64,000 nucleotides of DNA from the NCBI GenBank assembly GCA_958299035.1, contig CATQJL010000305.1, forward strand, positions 62,344,127 through 62,408,126, in the 5' to 3' direction. The notes beneath the pieces are model-generated. The model had not been told where the DNA came from, did no database searches, and was given only the letters and a program-made list of their open reading frames with translations. Each line of letters starts with the position of its first letter. Positions within the stretch are counted from its first letter, which is position 1. Source of the stretch: Cylicocyclus nassatus. Its lineage: Eukaryota; Nematoda; Chromadorea; Rhabditida; Strongylidae. Position numbers and translations under genes: made by a program. This document shows positions 55,201 through 64,000 of this stretch, in pieces.

Positions 55201-57840
55201 TCTTATATATTAGGTCGTTCCGAAAGTAATGTCGCTTTTTTCAAATGAACGCCACATTTCATGGAATCAAGATTTTCAAGAGATCTTAGAAGCATTCGAT
55301 GCAACATTTTATCCTCTTTCTTATGCTTACAAACACATTGCATAATATCTAATGAGCTCTCGAAAAATTACCAAAATCTGCGACTCACGCTTTTTGCCAT
55401 GGTCAAGTTCGGCTACTTTTCTAAATTTTTGTACCTATTCTCCGAAGAAGTTCAAGCAACTGGTAGATAGAGCAAATCTCATAGGACGCAAAGCAATTTT
55501 TTCTTTTCCTTAGCTTGCTTCTTAGAGTTAGTGGAATCATACCGTCGATACATAGAGCCACGTACTCTGGTAACCTTCTCTTTAAGGGCTATAAGGGGAC
55601 ACAACCTTCACCTGGAGAAAACAGAAGCATCCGGGGCTTCGCCCTGGATGCTATTATCCTGACCATGTCGGAACGTACGTTAATGAAGCAAATATAGGGA
55701 ATAATATCTCTAGCTTGTTGCAGCGAAACCGAGAATTTGCGTTTTCATAGCCTTTTTTACGTTAAAAAGAAGGTCTCTGTGGAATTTTCGCCAGAATTCA
55801 GGACAAAATTTCTCAGTTAACCTCTCATTTGGCCAAAATAGAGTTTCAGAAGTTTAGGAACGCTATTGGAGTTAAATAAAAACGAGAAACTGCGCTTAAT
55901 TCTTGCGCAGAGAATCGCGCACGATTACGCTGTCTATCTCGTTAATGAGTGATTTTCAAAGCTTGGGACGTTGTCAGTTCTCCTCGTCGTGTCATGACGA
56001 TCAGAATGATATATAATGTTGCAGGATTTCGTTGAGACCCCGCTGAGCTCTACACCAGAGCCAAATGCCCCGTCGGCTCTGGTCTGTCTCCGCTGCTCGT
56101 CTGCGTCTCCGCGTGCTGCGCTGCCTCGCTACCCCAAACGCGGGGTGCGGGGCATTTGGCTCTGGTACCCTTTTCTTCGCTGTTTCGAACCCAATTTTGC
56201 AAGCTATGTATCATTTTGAAGCTCTTGATCTCTATTTTTATGCTGACAACGTCCCAGAACCATATTTTTTGATTTGATCGAGAAATCCGGCAAAAACCTT
56301 GTTTTCGAAGATCTCTTGTTTTTCCCCAAGTTTAACTCTTTTCACGCGGTTTTTTCATGCATTCTATAGATCTTGCTTCTGTTCATAATGCTGACAACCA
56401 CCCAGCCCTTACCTCTTCGATTATGGTGAAATTTTTGCGAAAAATCGTAAAAAGTGCGTTTTTCTTTACCTTGTCCTGTTTCAGTGCTTTCGCAGCGATT
56501 TTTTTTCGCGATTGTTGCTCAGAACATTAAGCGCAACAATCCAGACAACGTCCCAGGAAACAGGAACGTCGATGCGGGGGTCAAATTTCAAAGGACGCAC
56601 CAAAAATCAAAACCCCGTGTTGCAAATTGCTGGTCCTGGAGCGAAAACTTGCACTCTGGAAAGCCGCCAAATGAAAAATTTCAAACTTCATTGCGGCGTT
56701 TTTATCCGGTCTACATGGTTTTTTTTACTTTTTATGTCTGTTTTACGTCATTTTCTCTTTTCTGATCTTCTTTAAACAACCTTCACTATTTATGACGTCA
56801 GATGTTAAAACAACCTTCACTTTTGGCGCCCTGTCTCTAGATTATCGAAGGTATGAGTGGAATCAATTTTTCAATGATATCAAATTCCATATTTGGTCAA
56901 CTCAAACCTCACAGAACAACAACTGGCAAGCAACTCGGGTATCATTCGACGCAGCTTTTTCTCCTCTTTCTAACAGTTGTTTTTTGTTTCCAATTCATCA
57001 AGTTTTCTGGGATAAAATTATCATAATTCAGGTTTTCCAAGGCGCCCCAGGCCGTACCCCGAATTTTCGAAAGTTGCTAATCTGAAGCGGTGAATGCTCA
57101 TTTGGTTGTAAAATTAGTCTCAAACCATAATCCATCTTTATAAGTTTTAAAATCCGAAGATTTATTGGTGTTTGAGGCATTTGTGTCTGAGACGAGCCTG
57201 CCAAAATTCAGTGGTTCCATCAAAAAAATCTATACAAAATTATGACGAGCTCTGGAAAGTAGAAAAAAGTTGTGCTGTTTCCAGTAGGCTTTGCTTTATC
57301 CATCCATTACCTGGACTCCTTCCGAGAATTGTTATGAAAATTTAAAAAAATTTTGAAACTTGGCCTTTTCAAAAAGCATAGTTGGCAGATTTTCATAATT
57401 ATGCGAGAGGCTATTGCATTCTGTGCAGTGATTATATAACCGTCAGAAAGAGAATGAAATGCTGCATCAAACGCTACCAAAACCTTTTACTCATCATTGT
57501 TCCACGAGATGTGGCGTTCGTTTAAAAAAAAGCGACATTACTTTCGGAACAACCTAATATAAAGCTGAATGTGTGTATGTCTGTCTGTCTTCTGTCTGTC
57601 TGTACGTATGTGCGGAATAGAAATTTTTATTTCTGAACCGATTCGGACCAAACTTGGCACACATACACTTCGGGGCAGGGAGCGTGTCATAGGCTACTTT
57701 TCGTATCGATCGATATCGATTTTATCGATTTTTTGCAAAATTTGAGCTACAGGGCTGGGAGTTGGCACACGGGGGTAATCGAGCATGCTGATTACAAATA
57801 TATTATTGACAGGTCCGGGCGGATCCGGGTTGCCAACTAG
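55201..57840 (+). mobile_element. Non-autonomous Helitron H2, split by a mariner-type element
   Basis: Begins TCTTATATA directly after the CTAG of H1. After the insertion it resumes TATAAAGCTGAATGTGTG at 57558 and continues through AACCGATTCGGACCAAACTT to a 3' end with CCGGGCGGATCCGG and CCAACTAG at 57840, followed by T. Without the insertion it is about 290 bp. Confidence 0.75.
55210..57557. mobile_element. Mariner-type element, about 2.35 kb, no intact transposase
   Basis: Ends TTAGGTCGTTCCGAAAGTAA and TTACTTTCGGAACAACCTAA flanked by TA (55208-55209, 57558-57559). Arms are shared with the 10193-11212 element (CGATGCAACATTTTATCCTC / GAATGAAATGCTGCATC). The interior has no recognisable DDD catalytic frame, so it appears non-autonomous or decayed. 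Confidence 0.75.
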
Positions 57841-58142
57841 TCAGTATCTAAAATTGCATGATCATAGCAACTACGCATACGCTTTTTCGTCGTAAATAGA
57901 AGTGAATACGAAACCTCTTTTGTGGTACTTGCGCTAATGAAAGATAGTAAAAAGCTTCATAACAAAACAATCGATGTTTGACTAAGTTAAAGTTGATATT
58001 CAACGGCAATAAAGGTGTATTGAATGGAACATCTGTACACTTCACAGGAAATGAGAGCGCAAAGGTAGACGGAAAACTTGTGATGGATATACATAAAGTG
58101 AGAGAATGTAAGAGAAGGATGAAGGCAAATAAGCATACAACC

Positions 58143-61100
58143 CTATATGTTGCTAAAATAAGCTACAGCACAGCTTTCATTACAACGTTTTTGACCAGGG
58201 CACCGTTTTTGAGCACTTTCAAACCATTTTTCGTTCGCGCGCGACAGGGCAACGTAGAGCTGACCATGGGAAAATACATCAGTTCCGAGATGGATGCCCA
58301 CATTTGTGAGACTTTGCCCTTGGGCTTTGTTGATAGTCATGGCGAAAGCCAGCCGTATGGGAAACTGGCGTCGTCGCACTTGTGAAGGAACGCCTTTCTG
58401 TATAATTGTCAATTCTTGGTATGAGCACGAACTGACCCTTATGTTCTCCCGTGGCGATGAGGCAGCCAAGGACGTAACGTTCAAAATGGGTGACTATTAG
58501 TCGTGTTCCGTTACATAAACCTTTTTTGACATCCAAATTCTTGAGCAACATCACAATCGCGTTCTTCTTTAGTCGTAGGATGTGAGGGGGCAACCCTGCA
58601 GGCGTCAAACTGTTCAGAAATTCCGTGCTATATTCGCTATATTCTTCGCTTGTAACCTCTACAATTTCATACTCTTTTACTTCACCTGCAAGCCTACTCA
58701 TTGCCTCTTCATTGATGCGATTAACATCACTGTTCCGCGGTGCTAGTATGGCGCGGTCACAAAGGGCGTCAACATCGGAAATCTGTTCTTCAAATACTTC
58801 TTGAATAAGATCCCCGTTGGAAACAATTACTTCTGGAATTTCTATACAGCCTTCCTCATCTTCTTCGGCCTTCCCCTCTCCTACGCTGATAAGAAAATTA
58901 CACCACTGCATATCGGACTCTCCCACTTTCATATTGGTAGATAAGCCATGCTTGCAGAATGTTCTCCACAGATAACTGTTTTTCACGCAGATGTCTATCA
59001 TGTCTGAATCACTCCCATGTTCCACTGTTGGCAAGACTTGCCGAAAATCACCTCCAAGTACTACAGTTTCTCCTCCAAAAGAGAACTGCACATCAAATCT
59101 TTTAGCAGAAGGTCGACAGCTTCTAAAGAATACTTTGGTACCATACTTATTTCATCCCAGATGATAACATCCGCATTTTTCAACGGTATGGCATCTCTGC
59201 TCTCGCGGCGAATCATGCATTCACGATTTCCAGTTTGCATGTTGAGCTTAAATGCTGAGCTGGCGGTTCTTTTCTCTGGCAGCAAGCTCGCAGCTATCCC
59301 CGTCCATGCTACACAGATTACTGACTTGCGTTGCCCTTTGAAGATATGATAGACTGTGTTGTAAAGGAAAGTTCTCCCACTGCCACCTGGTCCGTCGACG
59401 AAATGTAACTTGCAGTGACCAACATCAAACGACCCGAGAATGCTGATAGCTGCCATATTTCGCTGGTGATTTAGACTTTCGAACATCTCGTTACCCTTTC
59501 GAGAATGATAAGTATAGTCGGTTGCATCGATGCGTGCAGGGCGTGGCTGCTGTGGTGGAACTATTTTTTGTGCGAGATCGCACTGCAAACTTTCTAGCTT
59601 GTCGAACATCTCATAATAAGCTAGCGCTATCGCATCATCCGCTGTGGAGCCTCTATGGATGAAATCCTCGCACATATCCGTTTTGAAGCGCTCAAAAGTA
59701 TGGAAGGATCGTTGATGTTGCAGAATGCTAACAAATAGCAAAACAGTGCGCGCAACTCGGCCAGCATCTAAAAAGCTGCTGCTTCTTCCAAACAGAGTAT
59801 ATAGTGAGCATCATCATGCAAAAGGCCAAGAGCGCGGGCAGCTGCTTCGAAGTTTGGGTGCAGCTGGCCATCCACAGTACGCAAATACTCGAAAGATCGC
59901 ATATTTTTCCTATGCAGAAGCAGGATGCGCAGACTGAATCGTTCTGTCTGCTTAGGAGAGGCCATATACATACGTCCGATCTGACGAGTTCCTCTTCCGC
60001 GTATTTTCCACTTTCCAGTCTGCTTCACAAATGTGAAACTCTCCGGAAGTTGGTAATAGTAAAGAGAGCTAGGATCTATCACTCCCGGCAAGATGGCGTT
60101 CTCTTGTTCCAGTTGCTCGTATTCCGAGTTAAGCTTAAACCGCGCTGTAAGCGTGGTTTCCTTATTAGCCGATCTCTCCATGGCGTTCCTTTCTTCTCCC
60201 GACGCGAATGTAATGTTTTGAAAGTTAGGAAGATGAACCTGAAGCCTGCATACCGTGTCGGACTTAAATTGGCACTCGTACTTGAATATGTGATGTATTG
60301 CTTCTGGAGAGCACACATAACGGGCGTCAAGATGTGCTTTGATTTCATCAGTGTGCTCATTGCCGTTTTGCAAAAGACGTAAAGAAGCCCTGTCCGGCCC
60401 CTTATAAACATACTTGTACAGGTGATTTACTGAACAAAACCGCATATCTCAACATTGATGTGCGCATTTAAGAGCAAAAGAAGATAGCGATTGTAGGGAA
60501 CGATATGTCTGTTATCAAAAGTTTCATTTTTAATGACCACAGTGCGTCCGTTGTTTGGTCTTTTATACTTTGGGTAGCCGTCTGCATTAATAGCGGTCTC
60601 TTCTCTAAACTGTTTAGGGAAGTTCCTGGAGCATACTCCGTTGACCATGCATGGAGCAGCTAAATTTGTAGCTCCACAGTTCCTATGCACCATGTTGCTG
60701 ACAACTATGTCGAACTAACGTGCATTTGTAGCTGCGTCGGGTATTTGAGCTGCACTGTTGCATCAATTTCGCAGGATGTCTTAGGTTTTGCGGAGGCAGA
60801 CATGATTAAAAGCATGTGACAGTGAGGGAGACCTCTCTTGCCCCACCACCCCCGACGTACGCTGCAACTCGACCCAGAATGTTGCGTTCAAAAAGACATT
60901 CTTGTAAAACTTTCAGTTTCCTATAGAAAACTCTTGCAACGATATTCGGCCGGTCTGACGATGTTTGCCCAGTATAGAGATTCTCTGTGATTTCTCTCCA
61001 GCACGGGTTACACGTGAATGTCAAAAAATAATCAGGCTTCCCGTATTTGGCGACGATGGACATTGCATCCTGGTACGACTGGTGCATGGCACGTGGTCCA

Positions 61101-62599
61101 CCTCGAAATGTGGCTGGCAGGATGATACGTTGTCCTGCAGGCTCATGTGCGTCGTCACTTGCGAGATGGTCCATCAAGCCCTGGTAACTGTCCACGCGGA
61201 GGTCTTTCTGATGTGTTCTCGTGTAGTTGAGCCGATTTTGTTCAATCTTTACGTACGCATCGACCATAAACTGCTGTAGAAGTTTACTGGCGTGGTGCAG
61301 CGGATTGTAAGATGCACGTATAGAAAGCAGATACGCATAGAACTCCCTTCGAATAATTCTTGTTCGAATTCTCATGCTAGCGTTTTTGTTGAGCTCTACA
61401 TGCCATCCAAGGCCTCCTCTAGGGAAAAGAAGCGGGTACGTAAATGGATCACAGCGACCGTCTATATCCTGGATTGGTTGCAGCCCATTTTTTCTATGAT
61501 GAACGGCTAAAGATCGGGTTGCTGGCACATCGTTATCCTCGCCCACAAATACAACAGCCACCTCGTTAGCAACGGGGATGTTATAACGCCGACGGTCGAG
61601 GCCACGATCGCTATTAAAAAACATTCTAATCTTTGGCATAGCTCTTTGTTGCAAGCGCGCTGCTCTCTCCTCTGCAGCTGCGATGTCATCCATCATTTTG
61701 AACGATACGGCATACTCATTGTTGGCGTGAAACCAAGAAGAGAGCTGGCGCATAGTTGAGGGGTCACACCCTTCGTTAGCAGGATTTCCAAGCCTCTCAG
61801 TCGCCGCATCGTCTGTGTCTAAAATGTACAGCTGACCATACTGCCGTCGCGTACCTTCTTCTGGTTCTGTGGATCCAATGAAATGATATACTTGCCCATG
61901 AATTCGAAAACAGTAAGGCCCACTACCGCGTGGCAAGTCTACTTGTGCTCCCATCGAAGCCATTGCCAAAGCGCTGTTATATGAAATGTGCTGACGGAAA
62001 TTTCTACATTCGCGGTTGTTACTGCTTAACAAATTGCGAATTAATTCAGGAAAATCAGCAAAAAGACTCAAGGTGACATTACCAAAATTGCAGCATAAGT
62101 TGAAGCGGCCATTTGTTGGCTTAGCTTCGTTTTGGAAGAACAAAGCACCGCAGTGATCACATGCAACGCAGAGAGGACCCAAGTAGTTTTCTGTGGGTTC
62201 GGCTAACGTCGTAGCGATGCTGGCGGCGCGTGGTACTCTCGAGATGTGTTCCACAGATCGGTTCTAAGGATGTACATCTTGTAGCGTACGTGAAATGTTT
62301 TAGGACGAAAGTACCTGAACGTTATCGGAGTCGCGAGGAGACTGTACTGTTGAAACTGCGCGGTTGGCTGTAGAATTGGCAGCACAATGCTGGAGTCGAG
62401 ACATTCTTTCGTCATCGGTCTCGTTTGCTCTTCTGCGTCTTTCTCTTATGCCTCTCGCTCGCAGACGATCTACCCTCTGCTCCTCAATCTCCACCGAGTT
62501 CGCACGCCACATTCTCGAATTAGCAGCAGCACGATGAAGCCTTGACGATCTTTCTGCCTCCGTTTCGACCGCCCTCCTTTGTCTCTTTCTTTCAGCTAA
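58143..62599 (-). pseudogene. Autonomous Helitron Rep/Pif1-like helicase, decayed
   Basis: Minus-strand order: a basic N-terminus (RVDRLRARGIRERRRRANE) in an exon from 62599 (acceptor ATTATTAG) to 62315, a 51-nt intron, then 62263 onward with a CVACDHCGALFF zinc motif, the Helitron-like N domain, YFLTFTCNPCW, the Rep HUH motif (PHCHML, about 60820) and the tyrosine-bearing LYKYVYKG. The helicase follows: [41 protein letters not shown] and VALSRA. Rep nicks and joins DNA for rolling-circle transposition; the helicase unwinds it. Breaks: frameshifts near 60830, 60435, 59735, 59080 and 58385, an in-frame TAG at about 59768, and an arginine in place of the Walker A lysine (codon 59373-59375). The element is inactive. 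Its termini were not located with confidence. Confidence 0.85.
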
Positions 62600-62745
62600 T
62601 AATTAAAGACGTGTTACTTTCTGCTCTTCAGTTTCATTTTGTCTTCGCGTGGCCTTGCTACTGCAATTCTGCTCTGAACTGGCGTTCTTCTAGGATTGTT
62701 CGTTATCTGCAAGCACTGCTTTTCTCGTATATAAGGTCCTGCTTT

Positions 62746-62976
62746 TCATAGCGCAACAAAAATGGTAACAATAGCTTGCTCTGGTTTAATTAAACCAACA
62801 CTAACATTTGCATGGATTTCTTGCAATCTGTTTTCCATGCCTGTTACATCGAATGAAGATGTTTGCTCAGAAGAGTCCATCGGCAGTGCGGTAGATTGGG
62901 ATTCTCCATGCTGCGTAAACGTATGCAGCACAGCAGTGGACGATGATGGTTGCTCGCTGTATGAGTCCAGCGGCAA
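62746..62976 (-). other. Possible 5' exon upstream of the Helitron Rep
   Basis: Open 76-codon minus-strand frame, serine/glutamine-rich then helical (MENRLQEIHANVSVGLIKPE). It lies just upstream of the Rep exon and could be its first exon or an unrelated captured fragment; no splice donor in clear phase was fixed. Confidence 0.3.
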
Positions 62977-64000
62977 TACAATTTGAGTTGCTTCCTCAGC
63001 TTATGACTACAACGTAAAATCCAGGGTGAGGGTATGAACAGGCAAATGTATGAAAATGTAATGCTGGCAGATGATTTCCACCTGAACATGTTCGCCACTT
63101 TTCTGAATTATGTGAGTCGTTGCTAGTCTTAATCTTCTTTACCGTGTTTGCGTTTGAGGACGGGGCCTCAATAGGCAGTGACTGCTGGATAGAGTAGGAT
63201 CATGAGTTGAGTACAGACTTGAAAGATGAGAAAGTGAAAAGTTGGGAACACTTATCAAGGTTGTTTTGACAGGCCGCATAAATTTGACTACGGCGATACC
63301 GAGGGAAAGAGGGTAGGCAAAGACAGCAGAGACAACAATATCAGAGCGTAACGTCTTCAATGTAGATAGCTGATAGACTGTTAGTAGATTAGCTTCAGGC
63401 TCACAGCAGTACTTCATGCGAACAACGCTCGTTAAAAGTTCTTGCACTTATGTTGACTGGTCAATTATAGCGATAGATTATCACACTGCACAGAAATGCC
63501 GGACGAGAGAGAAAGTGGACGCTTGCAAACAATTTAGCTCCATTTCCAGACTGTCATGTAGCGTAGAAAATATAGCTCAACCGGATATTACTTAAATCAA
63601 TGACGAATGAACCGATTGCGCGCCCCATTTGTTAAATCTGAGAACCGCGGCTTTGATTATGCGCATAGGAACGCTAGAAATATTTCAAAATCCACACTTA
63701 CTGGAACTACGCTGGGAATTAATTTTGTAGGCCTTTATGCCAGATGTTCCCATCGTGACAGCAAAACGCATTTTCTGAGTTTTGTTGAGTTTGTATGATC
63801 ACCATTAATTAAAGGCACACAATGTCTTTTCTAACTATACTGGATCTCGGTGAAAAATTATTTATGTTCTTTTGAACCCTGCTCCCCAAATAAAACAAAC
63901 CAAGTTGCCATTCATGCGTTAGAGAGATTTTTTTAATGACTGCATTGCGAAGTTATATGATAACTCCTTCAAGCAAAAATATGGTTCTTTTTGTGTTTAC
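62977..64000. other. Nothing recognised
   Basis: No supported exon, RNA gene or repeat border seen up to the right edge. Confidence 0.4.

Overview
The window looks like a nuclear scaffold from a clade V (strongylid, hookworm-like) parasitic nematode. It has a CAP/SCP-TAPS secreted-protein gene of the Ancylostoma-secreted-protein type, split by both very short (50-60 nt) and multi-kilobase introns. It also carries mariner, Tc1-like, Helitron, piggyBac-like and BEL/Pao-type elements, many fold-back MITEs, and no bacterial features. The species call is an inference; coding reads were made by eye from splice consensus, frame and residue patterns.

Genes. From the left edge to 3.0 kb, on the plus strand, is the 3' half of a multi-PDZ scaffold protein (12 exons, three PDZ folds, stop at 3022-3024). 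A CAP-domain gene follows at 6.8-11.6 kb on the plus strand; its frame appears broken near 8407 and one intron holds 2.7 kb of transposon sequence. Opposite it, at 11.9-20.4 kb on the minus strand, is the 3' part of a large proline/serine-rich gene (at least eight exons with mostly matching phases). At 40.8-42.2 kb (plus) there are good candidate exons of an unrecognised gene. At 52.75-53.43 kb (minus) there is a compact four-exon C2H2 zinc-finger gene of about 172 residues. The rest is mostly transposable-element sequence.

Mobile elements. TTAA-type fold-back MITEs ending in AGGCA(G/C)YG recur from 4 to 25 kb, and a decayed piggyBac-like transposase lies at 36.4-37.1 kb. A Tc1-like palindrome (14.1-16.2 kb) sits inside an older inverted-repeat element and itself holds a hAT-like MITE. 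Helitron-type elements lie at 7.4, 32.4-35.4, 53.6-55.2 and 55.2-57.8 kb, the last two directly abutting; mariner-type elements have inserted in the TA-rich 5' end of two of them. A decayed autonomous Helitron (Rep plus Pif1-like helicase) occupies 58.1-62.6 kb on the minus strand.

Most unusual region: 26.8-29.5 kb. Two related LTR types (A, 279 bp, plus strand; B, 317 bp, minus strand) alternate in opposite orientation, and the internal regions of both are almost entirely lost. Beside one LTR A, where an 18-nt primer-binding site is expected, there is a complete 71-nt tRNA-Gly(GCC) sequence with its CCA. That arrangement fits reverse transcription through the whole primer tRNA. A 656-bp part of the structure occurs twice, apparently without differences. 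Two membrane-anchor-like reading frames of env type survive next to the LTRs.
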